Assembly: GCA_035384965.1 (NCBI GenBank)
Contig: DAOOJE010000018.1
Coordinates: 1 to 64,000 of the forward strand
Reading direction: 5' to 3'
From: JAAYVZ01 sp035384965
GTDB taxonomy: Bacteria > Acidobacteriota > Thermoanaerobaculia > Thermoanaerobaculales > Thermoanaerobaculaceae
Length of the DNA: 64,000 nt
Part shown: in pieces, positions 34,506 to 43,917 of the stretch
How the letters are laid out: the number at the start of each line of letters is the position of its first letter
Numbering within the stretch: position 1 is the stretch's first letter
Position numbers and translations under genes: made by a program
Notes under the pieces: generated by a model
Database searches by the model: none
Seen by the model: the letters and a program-made list of their open reading frames with translations, nothing else
Told to the model about the DNA's origin: nothing

Positions 34506-37500
34506 CTAAGCCGTGCCGTCGAGCCCGGTGCCCCGCACGCGGCCTTCGAGGCGGCCCCAGAGAACTGGCAGGACAACGAGCGTGAGCAGGGTCGAGGTGA
34601 CGATCCCGCCCATGACGACGACGGCCAGCGGCTTCTGGATGTCGGCGCCGGAGCCGGTGGCGAACAGCATCGGCAGGTGGCCGATGAAGCTCGTGAGCGC
34701 GGTCATGAGCAGCGGCCGGAGCCGCACATCGCACCCCTCGACGACGGCCGAGGCGACGTCGCGCCTCCGCTCGCGGAGCTGCCTGAAGAACGCCACCAGC
34801 ACCACGTCGTTTTGCACCGCCACGCCGAGCAGCACGATGAACGCCACGGCTGCCGACACCGAAAGGTGCATCCCGAACGCGGCGGCCGCCAGCACGCCGC
34901 CGACCAGCGCGAACGTAAGGTTACCAGCACCGCGTTGCGCCAGGTGCCGAGCACCCCCACCAGCAGCAGGAGAATGAGCGCCAGCGCGACGGGCACGACA
35001 ACGGCGAGCTGCCGCATCGCCCGCTGCTGGTTTTCGAACTGGCCGCCGTACTCGATCCAGTAGCCCTGGGGCAGCTCCCGTTCGAGCCCGGCCAGGCGCT
35101 GGCGCACCTCGTGGACGAACCGGCCGAGGTCGCGCCCGCGCACGTTGACCTCCACCTCGACGCACCGCATCCCCTGCTCCCGGCTGATCTGCGACGGTCC
35201 CTCCGCCACCGAGATCGCCGCCACCTGGGCGAGCGGCACGCGCTGGCCGCTGGGCGTCGAGACGAGCAGCCGGCCCAGCGCGTCGAGGTCCTTCCGGGAC
35301 TCCTCGGGCAGCCGGGCGAGCACGGCGGTGCGCCGCCGCCCCTCCACGATCATCGTGACCGCGCGACCGGCCACGCCGAGTTCCAGCATGTCGTCGACAT
35401 CGGCGGCACCGAGCCCCCGGCGCGCCATGGCGTCGCGGTCAGGTGTGACCTCGATCCCGGTCAGTCCGGCCACCTGCTCGACCTTGAGGTCAACCGCGCC
35501 TTCGACGCCGCGCACCCGCTCGGCGGCCTGGTCAGCGAGCCGATTGAGCACCGCGAGGTCGGGCCCGAAGACCTTCACTGCAAGATTGCTCTGGACCCCC
35601 GAAATGAGCTGGTTGACACGCAGCGCAATCGGCTGTGAGAACGCCGGCCGCAGCCCCGGGATGGCCCCGATTTCCCGCTCGAGCGCTGCCACCAGCTCCG
35701 CCTTGCTGCGCCGGCTCCTCCATCCGGCGCGCGGGCGCAGCATGATCATGACGTCGGTCTGCTCGGGGCCCATGGGGTCCTCGGAAATCTCGGCGCGGCC
35801 GGTCTCGCTCACCACGGTCGCGACCTCGTCGAAGCGCCGCACGCGCTCCTCGATGAGCCGGGCGACCTCGACCGAGCCCTCGATCGAGGCGTTCGGCAGC
35901 CGCACCACGTTGATGGCAATTGCCCCCTCGTCGAGGTTCGGGATGAACTCGGTGCCGAGGCGGGGCACGACGGCAAGCGAGGCGAGCAGGAAGGCGAGCG
36001 AAAGGCCGAGGGCGAGCCGCGGGCGCGCCATCGCCCGCCCGAGCAGTCGAAGGTAGCCGAGGCGGAAGACCCGCACGAGACCGGGTTCGCGTTCCTCTCG
36101 CCGGGCGAGGAGGCGCTCGCACAGTGCCGGCACCACGAGCAGCGCCACCACGATCGAGGTGAGCAGCGCGAACATGAGCGTCAGCGCGAGGGGCCGGAAC
36201 ATCTTCCCCTCGATCCGCTGCAGCGTCAGGAGCGGCACCAGCACAAGGGCAATGACGAGGATCGAAAACGTCACTGGCCGCGCCGCCTCGGCCAGCGCCG
36301 CAGCCACGACGTGGCGGCGCGGCGCGTCCAGCCGCCGCGCCAGGTGGCGCCGAAGGTTTTCGACCACGACGACGAGTCGTCCACCACCATCCCGACCGAA
36401 AACGCCAGTCCTCCCAGGCTCATGAGGTTGGACGACAGCCCGGCGGCGCCCATGGCAATGAAGCTCGCCAGGAACGTCTGCGGCAGCGAGAGCACGACGA
36501 TGAGCGAGGTGCGCAGCTCGGCAACGAAGAGGAACAGCACCACGACGACGAGCAGCGCCCCCCAGCCGAGCGCTTCCGTGACAGTGCGGATGCAGGCCTG
36601 AATGAGGTCGGTGCGGTCCTAGAAGACATCGAGGCGCACCCCCGCGGGAAGCATCTTTTTCACCTGCGCGGCCCTCGCCTTGACGGCCTCGACCACGGTG
36701 CGCGAGTTGGCGCCGCGCAGCATGATCACCATGCCGACCACGGTCTCCCCCCGCCCGTCGCGCGTCACCGCTCCCTGGCGGGTGGCACCGCCAGCGACGA
36801 CGTCTGCCACGTCCCGCACCAGCACGGGGGTGCCGCCGGAGACCTTGAGGACCACCATTTCCACGTCCCGCGGCGAGCGGAACCGGCCGTCGCCGCGGAT
36901 CACCATTTGTTCCCAGCCCTTGAGGATGTGGCCGCCACCGGCCGACGAGTTGCCCCGCTCGAGCGCCTCCGCCACGTCGTGCAGCGAAAGCCCGTACGCC
37001 AGCAGGCGGTCCGGATGCACCAGCACCTGCACTTGCCGGACGAACCCGCCAAAGCTGTTGACCTCGGTCACACCAGGCACGGTGCGCAGCTGCGGCGCCA
37101 CCAGCCAGTCCTGGATGGCCTGCTTCTCGTCGAGCGGCAGGTCGCCCTCCAGCGTGTACTGGAAGATCTCGCCGAGCCCGGTGGACAGCGGTGCCAGCTC
37201 GGCCTCCACCCCGGGCGGCAGCGCCTCGCGCGCGCCGGCAAGGCGCTCGAGCACGAGCTGGCGGGCAAAGTAGGGGTCGACGCCGTCCTCGAACACCACC
37301 ACCACTTGCGAGAGCCCGCCGCGCGAAAGCGAGCGCACCTGCACGACGCGCGGCAGCCCGCCCATCCGCTGCTCGATCGGGTAGGTCACGCGCTGTTCGA
37401 CATCCTCGGCGGCGAGCCCATCGGCACGGCCCAGCACCATGACCTGGACGTTGGTGACGTCGGGGAAGGCGTCGATGGGCAGGCGAACCCAGGCCCACAC

Positions 37501-37578
37501 CCCGCCAGCAACGAGGAAGGCGGCGGCAATCCAGCTCACCCATTGGCGGCGCAGCAACGCGGCAAGGAAGCGTTCCAT
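34506..37578 (-). pseudogene. Heavy-metal RND pump (CzcA/CusA type), multiply broken
   Basis: From ATG 37578 the sequence MERFLAALLRRQWVSW through FPDVTNVQVMVLG is that of a heavy-metal-efflux RND pump of about 1,020 residues. TAG interrupts it at 36619-36621 where the family has a Tyr (VF-stop-DRTDLI). The frame then continues to VGMVVDDS, where one base is lost (about 36375) and the reading moves to VVVENLRRHLARRL. It continues through GTEFIPNLDEGAIAINVVRL and GYWIEYGGQFENQQRAM. Near 34920, after NAVLVT, another small deletion shifts the frame, and FALVGGVLAAAAFGMHL to 34506 completes the C-terminus. Three independent lesions rule out a working pump. Confidence 0.85.
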
Positions 37579-37587
37579 CGCTGCCCC

Positions 37588-38874
37588 CTATTCCGCGCGC
37601 CCGGCGCCCATCTTGGAGCGCAGGACGCCCGACTTGAGCAGGAAGGCGCCGCGCGTCACCACTTCCTGGCCGGCCGCCAGCCCCTCGACGATCTCGACCC
37701 AGTCGGCCCACGTCCGGCCGACGGTCACCGGCCGGCGCACAAAGAAGCTCTCGTCGTGGCGTACGAACACGAAGTGGCGGCCCTCGTCTTCGAGCACTGC
37801 CGCGGCATGCGCCGCCAGTGTCTCGCCCGTGGCTGGGAGGAGCAGGCGGACTCGTGCCGTCATCCCGGCCCGCAAGAGGTTGCCCGGGTTGTCCACGACG
37901 ACGCGGGCCCGGGCCGTGCGGGTCGCCTCGTCGAAGGTGCCGCCGACGCGCTCCACGCTCCCGGCGAACACCCGCCCCTGGTACGAGGGAACCACAACCT
38001 CGACCTTCACTTCCTGTCGTGCCTGCACATCCAGCACCGCCGCGACCTCGCGCTCGTACAGCGCGGTCTGCACCCACATCCTCGAGGTGTCAGCCAGCAG
38101 CACCGTGCGTTCCCCGGGCGAGACCAGCGCCCCGAGCCAGAGGCGGCGTTCCTGCACGGTGCCGGTGAACGGCGCGCGTACGGCGAGCTGGCCGCCGCCC
38201 ACCTGCGGCGGCGAGCTCGACGCTGACGCCAGGTCGCTCTCAGTCAGCCCGAAGAGGGCGCCCTGCGCCGTCACCAGATCGCGGCGAGCCGCGCTCACGG
38301 AGGAGGCCACGAGCGCCCGCTCCGCCTCCGCCCGCGAAAGCTCGAGCGGGGACCGTTCCCCGGCTTCGACCAGGGCCTGCACCGTGGCCGCCACCTCGGT
38401 GGCAGCGCGCAGGTTCGCCTCGGCCAGGCGCAAAGCTTCCGCAGCAGCCAGCGCGACCCAGAAGCGGCGCTCGACCTCGGCCACGACCTCGCGTCGCGCG
38501 AGTTCGAGCCGCACTGCCGCCTCATCACGCCACAGCCGCGCCGCCTCTACGCAGGCGCCACGGGTGGCCAGCGGCAGCGGCCGCTGCAGCGTGACCCTGG
38601 TCTCCGAGTTGGCGCTGCGCGGCAACCAGCCGTCAAGCCCCTCCACCTCGCCCTCGAGTTCGGGGTTCGGCCACACCCCCGCCTGCCGGAGTTCGGCCCT
38701 GGCAGCTTCCAGCTCGGCCGCGGCAGCGGCCAACCCCGGGCTGTGTGCGAGGGCGCGGGCGCGCGCCTCGGCGAGGGTCATCCCTGCGGGGGTGGCTCTC
38801 TCGGCGGCCGCGGCGCGGTTGCCGAGCACTGTCACGAGCAGCGCCGCAGCTTCCCAAAAGCGTGTCCTGTCCAT
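37588..38874 (-). CDS. Chimaeric CzcC-CzcB remnant (outer membrane factor half fused to adaptor half)
   Basis: ATG 38874 has an excellent GGGAGGAGG site. Residues 1-24 are signal-like. Residues 25-215 are the N-terminal half of a TolC/CzcC outer-membrane factor (MTLAEARARALAHSPGLAA, QAGVWPNPELEGEVEGLDGW, RRFWVALAAAEALRLAEANL, RSPLELSRAEAERA). At about position 38205, after SSSPPQ, the protein becomes the C-terminal half of a periplasmic adaptor (QLAVRAPFTGTVQERRLWLG, LADTSRMWVQTALYERE, PGNLLRAGMTARVRLLLP). Since czcC and czcB normally adjoin, an in-frame deletion of the end of one and the start of the other explains this 428-residue product. It is unlikely to work as either component. Confidence 0.82.
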   Translation of the reverse strand: MDRTRFWEAAALLVTVLGNRAAAAERATPAGMTLAEARARALAHSPGLAAAAAELEAARAELRQAGVWPNPELEGEVEGLDGWLPRSANSETRVTLQRPLPLATRGACVEAARLWRDEAAVRLELARREVVAEVERRFWVALAAAEALRLAEANLRAATEVAATVQALVEAGERSPLELSRAEAERALVASSVSAARRDLVTAQGALFGLTESDLASASSSPPQVGGGQLAVRAPFTGTVQERRLWLGALVSPGERTVLLADTSRMWVQTALYEREVAAVLDVQARQEVKVEVVVPSYQGRVFAGSVERVGGTFDEATRTARARVVVDNPGNLLRAGMTARVRLLLPATGETLAAHAAAVLEDEGRHFVFVRHDESFFVRRPVTVGRTWADWVEIVEGLAAGQEVVTRGAFLLKSGVLRSKMGAGRAE

Positions 38875-39255
38875 GCTTCCTCCTCCCGTCGGACGCAACG
38901 TGCACTGCGGGCGGAGGAAAACGCAGAGGCGCAGCATGGTGAAGGAGGGCGGCGACCCGCCAGAGCGCGCCTGGACGGGCGCCAGCGGGCGACTGCTCTT
39001 GCCGATGGGGACCCCCACCCCGACTCCGGCCGCCACCACGGCGAGGATCGTGCCGGTTCGGCGGGCGAGGTCGGAGTCGTGGTTCACCGGAAGATCCGGG
39101 CACGAGCCGCACGAGTCGGACGGCGGCCCGCCAACCTCACGCGGGTCACGGGGCTCGTGGTCAGAGGCGTCGTGGTGGCAGCAAGCGCTGCCCGGGACTT
39201 CCAGCCACAGGTGCCCGCCCGTATCGTGGCACCAGACGACCGTTTCGGGCCTCAC
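38875..39255 (-). CDS. Cys/His-rich small protein preceding the RND remnant
   Basis: This segment reads in the same frame as the chimaera, with no stop between them. From GTG 39255 it reads VVWCHDTGGHLWLEV, ACCHHDASDHEP, SDSCGSCPDLPVNHDSD, then a hydrophobic stretch (GTILAVVAAGVGVGVPIG). Small proteins with a C/H-rich head of this kind are often encoded just before czcC-type genes and presumably bind metal. Either it was a separate gene whose stop codon was lost, or only the first part was ever translated. No clear ribosome site precedes the GTG. Confidence 0.5.
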
Positions 39256-39369
39256 CCCGTCACAACGAACGCCAGGGCGGCCGTTCCCGGCCGCCCCGAG
39301 AGTGTCCGTCCGCGCGCCTCACGACGCCGGATTCTAGGCCACGATTCGTGCGAAGTTCACAACAACGCT

Positions 39370-39394
39370 GCGGGGGAGGATCGCCCTCCCCCGC
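39370..39394 (-). terminator. Strong hairpin downstream of the exported protein gene
   Basis: A perfect 10-bp stem (GCGGGGGAGG at 39370-39379 with CCTCCCCCGC at 39385-39394) and a 5-nt loop lie just after the stop at 39405 on the minus strand. A G/T-rich rather than pure T tail follows, so it may be a rho-independent terminator of moderate strength or an mRNA-stabilising hairpin. Confidence 0.6.
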
Positions 39395-39404
39395 CGATAT
39401 GCGA

Positions 39405-40289
39405 CTACCGCCGGCGTCCACGGCCCACCACCAGGGGCAGGCCGGTTTCCGGGCTGCGCAGCGACACCTGGAGGCCCGAGGCGAGGTCGGTGAGAGACAG
39501 GGCCACCCAGTGCTCGCTGCCGTCCACCGTCACGGGAGCGGCGTTCACGGTGATCTGGGCGCCGCTCGCCGGGGTGTACCCGGCCTCGAGCAGCGCGCGG
39601 TATGGCGAGAGCATGATCGTGACGTCTCCGGCCGAGGTCCCCAGCACGAGGGTCGGCGAACCCTCCCCGGCGCCACCCGCGAAGCTCTTGACCGTGCCCG
39701 TGTATGTCGCCGCCCGGAGCAGGTCCGGCCCGCCGCAGGCACCCTGCCCGCGGCGCCCGCGCACGCCTGCCGCCGGACCGTTGCCCGTCCCCTGAGCTGC
39801 GGCCCCCTGGGTACCACTGCCGGTTCCGACTCCGGGGGTCCCCGCGCCGAGGCGACGGCGAACGCCGGTGCCCTGCATGCCGAGCCAGGCCGGCGTCCCG
39901 TCGGCGTTGTGCAAGACCACCGTCACGTTACGAGTCACGTTCCTAACCTGCGCGACCACCACCCCGCGCTCGCACGTCGTGCACGCCCAGCCCTGGACCT
40001 CGGCAAGGTCGCCAGGCTGCGCCGTGAATCCCTGTGCCTGCAGATAGTGGAACGGCCCCAGCACGAACGTCGACTGGGTGCCGTTCGAGTCGCGGACGAC
40101 CAGCGCGGGCATCCCCTCGCCGTAGCCGGCCACGAACGCCACCACCTCGCCCTGTACGGTGAACGCGGTGCTCGTGTCGATCTTCGGGCCGGCTCCGGGC
40201 CCTCCTCGCCGTTGCTGCGCCCCGACGGACACCGCAAGAACCAGAGCAATACCCATCATCACCAGGCTCTTCATCGAACTGACTTTCAT
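39405..40289 (-). CDS. Exported OB-like protein under sigma-54 control
   Basis: A 294-residue protein with a signal peptide (residues 1-25, ending VGA-Q). Two similar beta-rich halves follow: TVQGEVVAFVAGYGEGMPAL with VEGW-like ACTTCERG, and YTGTVKSFAGGAGEGSPTL. They are joined by a Gly/Thr/Gln-rich linker and together suggest a duplicated OB-fold-like domain. CTTC and a later ACGG hold the only Cys residues; CxxC could bind metal or be redox-active. Start 40289 is preceded by AGGAGG. The upstream 180 bp contain a sigma-54 promoter and regulator palindromes, and the NtrC-type gene lies just beyond. I do not recognise the family. Confidence 0.78.
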   Translation of the reverse strand: MKVSSMKSLVMMGIALVLAVSVGAQQRRGGPGAGPKIDTSTAFTVQGEVVAFVAGYGEGMPALVVRDSNGTQSTFVLGPFHYLQAQGFTAQPGDLAEVQGWACTTCERGVVVAQVRNVTRNVTVVLHNADGTPAWLGMQGTGVRRRLGAGTPGVGTGSGTQGAAAQGTGNGPAAGVRGRRGQGACGGPDLLRAATYTGTVKSFAGGAGEGSPTLVLGTSAGDVTIMLSPYRALLEAGYTPASGAQITVNAAPVTVDGSEHWVALSLTDLASGLQVSLRSPETGLPLVVGRGRRR

Positions 40290-40341
40290 GGCTGCATCCT
40301 CCTGTTCGCCGGCGCTGTTTCCCAGCGCCGCCCACCAGCCG

Positions 40342-40357
40342 AGCACACGCCGTGCCA
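40342..40357 (-). promoter_or_regulatory. Sigma-54 (-24/-12) promoter
   Basis: On the minus strand the sequence is TGGCACGGCGTGTGCT. It matches the consensus TGGCAC-N5-TTGCW at every position except one in the -12 half, with the correct GG-to-GC spacing of ten bases. It sits 53-68 bp before the start codon of the exported protein. Confidence 0.72.
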
Positions 40358-40402
40358 GGTCGATGAGGAATCCGCAAATACTTGACACGAAATCTTTTGC
40401 GG

Positions 40403-40470
40403 TTGCAGACCGGCAAGGTGCCAGCAGGCCGGCCTGCAAGAACTTGCAGTCGGGGCGCAACCGCTTGCAG
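40403..40470 (-). promoter_or_regulatory. Three phased palindromes, probable enhancer sites for the NtrC-type regulator
   Basis: A perfect palindrome-type repeat CTGCAAGAACTTGCAG (40434-40449, 7-bp arms) is flanked by weaker copies: TTGC-N6-GCAA at 40403-40416 and CGCAACCGCTTGCAG at 40456-40470. Centres are about 32 and 22 bp apart, near three and two helical turns. They lie upstream of the sigma-54 promoter, in the usual enhancer position. Confidence 0.65.
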
Positions 40471-41766
<1,296 letters not shown>

Positions 41767-41767
41767 C

Positions 41768-42952
41768 TCAAGGCCCTTCCGCCGGGAGCACGAGCCGGGC
41801 GATGCAGCCGCCTCCCGGGCGAGGCGCGAGCGTCACGTCGCCGCCGTTGGCCCGGGCCAGCGCTCTGACGATCGGCAGCCCGAGGCCGGTTCCTTCCGCG
41901 CGGGTGGTCACGTACGGCCGGAACGCCTGCTCGGCCTCGACCGAGAGGCCGGGCCCGCGATCGGCGACCTCCATCACCGCGAGCCGGCCCTCGCGCCGGA
42001 TCGACACGCTCAGCTCGCCACCGGGATCGAACGCTCGCGCGTTAGCGAGCAGCTCTTCGGCAATGCTCTCGACGTGCTCGGGGTCGGCCCAGGCGGTCGT
42101 GGGCCCCGGGGCCGTGACGCGAATCGCACCAGCCAGGCGACCGGCCAGCTTCTCGCCCAGAGCCGCGAGATCGATCACCGCAGGATCCGCTTCCGGGGGC
42201 CGGGCGAAGTCCAGCAACCGCGCCAGCAGCGCCTCGATCCGCTCGCAGGCCTCGAGCACCCGCTTGCCCCGGGCGGCGACGGCGGTCGCAGGGTCCGCGG
42301 CCAGGAGCTGCGCCGTCCCCTTGATGCCCGCGAGCGGGTTGCGGATCCGGTGCGCCAGACCGGCACCCGCGCCGGCCACCAACTCGAGGCGCTCCCGCTC
42401 GGCCTGGCTGGAGGCGAGCTTTCGCCGCTGCTCGAGCCCCGCCACACCGAAAACGGCGAAACCGACGAGGGCCACGGCGGCCGCCACGGCCGAGATCAGG
42501 ATCACTGGCGCAAGCCTCCCGGCACTGCCCAAGACCTCGCGCGGTTGCAGCCGCAGCACGGCTTGCGGTCCCCGCCCAGGCCCCGCTCCCCCCACCCCCA
42601 GCGCCCCACGCCACCCTGGCCCCAGCATCGCCCGGTGTTCGAAGGCGCCGGTTCCCACCTCGCCTTCGCGCACCACCACGCCGTGCGGCCCGGCGAGCTC
42701 GACCCCGCGCAGGGCGTCGGCATGCGCCTCGAGGAAGCTGCGCATCGCCACGCGGGGCTCGGCGGGGCCCGCTTCCCGCAACTCGGCCTCCAGGGCGTGC
42801 CCGAGACGCAGCAGCACGCCGTCCCGTACCGCCTGATCACGCTCACCGAGGGTCCGTGCCGCCACCCACGCGAGCCAGGTCAGCGCCACGCCCAGCCCCA
42901 GCGCCGCGGCGACCGGCAGCACCATCAGCACCCGGGCGGGCGGTGGTTTCAC
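41768..42952 (-). CDS. Membrane sensor histidine kinase
   Basis: A 394-residue kinase with two hydrophobic segments (residues 9-32 and about 148-170) bracketing a small periplasmic sensor of about 115 residues. The sensor has no family signature I recognise. The DHp H-box is ELVAGAGAGLAHRIRNPLAG; the ATPase has the N-box ELLANARAFD, G1 DRGPGL and G2 GTGLGLPIVRAL. In the N-box, Ala-Phe replaces the usual Lys/Asn-containing core (ELLANARAFD against ELLxNAxKA/RY). GTG start with a weak ribosome site. It pairs with the NtrC-type regulator next to it. Confidence 0.9.
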   Translation of the reverse strand: MKPPPARVLMVLPVAAALGLGVALTWLAWVAARTLGERDQAVRDGVLLRLGHALEAELREAGPAEPRVAMRSFLEAHADALRGVELAGPHGVVVREGEVGTGAFEHRAMLGPGWRGALGVGGAGPGRGPQAVLRLQPREVLGSAGRLAPVILISAVAAAVALVGFAVFGVAGLEQRRKLASSQAERERLELVAGAGAGLAHRIRNPLAGIKGTAQLLAADPATAVAARGKRVLEACERIEALLARLLDFARPPEADPAVIDLAALGEKLAGRLAGAIRVTAPGPTTAWADPEHVESIAEELLANARAFDPGGELSVSIRREGRLAVMEVADRGPGLSVEAEQAFRPYVTTRAEGTGLGLPIVRALARANGGDVTLAPRPGGGCIARLVLPAEGP

Positions 42953-43104
42953 GGAGTGCCCCGCCCGGACCCTGCAACCATTCGTGTCTCGAAGCGCAGG
43001 CGCCCGGCGTCCATCGCTGCCATCCTACCAGCGCGCCACCGGCCAGCGGTGCCGGGCCGCGGCGCGCCGCGGCCGGTGCTACCCTTGGAGCGGGAGGCCA
43101 CCGG

Positions 43105-43632
43105 GTGGACTTCGCACGCGTGCTCGAGATGGTGGGCGGCCACTGCGAGCGGCAGGGCATCCGCTACGCGCTGTGCGGCGGGCTGGCGATGGCTGCGTAC
43201 GGCCTGGGCCGGCTCACCTTCGACCTCGACCTGGCGGCCGACGCGGGGGGACAGGACAGCCTCATCGCCTTCCTCGAGCGCCAGGGGTACGAGACGCTGT
43301 ACCGCTCGCGCGGCTTTTCCAATCACCGGCACCCCGACGACGCCCTGGGGTGCGTGGACATGGTGTGGATCGGTGGCGCCACGGCCGACACGGTGTTTTC
43401 GGCGGTGAGGTCCGTTCCTGGACGGGGCGGGAGGAACTGGCCGGTCGTCTGCCCGGAGCACCTGGCGGCGATGAAGGTCCACGCCGTCCACCAGGACCCC
43501 ACCCGCATCCAGGACCTGGGCGACATCCGCTTTCTTCTCGGTCTGCCCGGCGTCGACCTGGAAGCGATCCGCGTCCAGTTCGTCCGCCGCCACATGGAGG
43601 AGCGCTTCGATGAGCTGGTCGCCTCGCTCTGA
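43105..43632 (+). CDS. Nucleotidyltransferase-fold protein (AbiEii-like)
   Basis: A 175-residue protein with the minimal nucleotidyltransferase fold: the motif CGGLAMAAYGLGRLTFDLDL has the GG-x(9-13)-DxD pattern, with D36-x-D-type acidic residues binding metal. A later block HLAAMKVHAVHQDPTRIQDLGDIRFLL resembles the K-x-x-A-x-x-R/D-x-x-K-D-x-x-D region of type IV toxin AbiEii-like proteins. GTG 43105 follows GGGAGG with seven-base spacing. It overlaps the next small gene by 23 bases. A toxin-antitoxin role is plausible but unproven; metabolic nucleotidyltransferases share the fold. Confidence 0.78.
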   Translation: MDFARVLEMVGGHCERQGIRYALCGGLAMAAYGLGRLTFDLDLAADAGGQDSLIAFLERQGYETLYRSRGFSNHRHPDDALGCVDMVWIGGATADTVFSAVRSVPGRGGRNWPVVCPEHLAAMKVHAVHQDPTRIQDLGDIRFLLGLPGVDLEAIRVQFVRRHMEERFDELVASL

Positions 43633-43825
43633 TTGCCCGGGACCGCTCGACCTCGAGCTCGGCCTGCCGGTGACGAGCGAGGACCGCGAGGCGCTTCGTC
43701 GCCACCGCCAGGGCCAGCGCCGGCGGCTGCTCGAACGCGTCGAGTTGCTGGCCTGGCCGTCGTGGTTGCCAGCGCCGCACGACCGGCGCCCGACGCACGA
43801 GGGCTTCGAGCCGTTCGAGCTTTGA
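43610..43825 (+). CDS. Small basic protein overlapping the nucleotidyltransferase gene
   Basis: A 71-residue protein (PLDLELGLPVTSEDREALRR, then a basic RRHRQGQRRRLLERVELLA helix). GGAGGAG lies about ten bases before the ATG and the gene overlaps the nucleotidyltransferase stop by 23 bases, so translation is probably coupled. Its size and basic charge fit a partner of the nucleotidyltransferase. I do not recognise a family. Confidence 0.6.
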   Translation: MSWSPRSDCPGPLDLELGLPVTSEDREALRRHRQGQRRRLLERVELLAWPSWLPAPHDRRPTHEGFEPFEL

Positions 43826-43917
43826 CCGCTCGCCCCGTCCCGCCCTGGCGGCGACAGCTTGCGGTCCGGGCGTGCGCGTCGCACAATGCCGGACGGTCCG
43901 GCGCAGCGGAGGGGCTC

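Noticed and set aside
9821..36621. Reassignment of TAG as a sense codon, suggested by three in-frame TAG codons.
   Set aside because: Several intact genes (murJ, acetate kinase, macroglobulin) end at TAG at the expected length, and the interrupted genes carry other lesions or are dead transposases.
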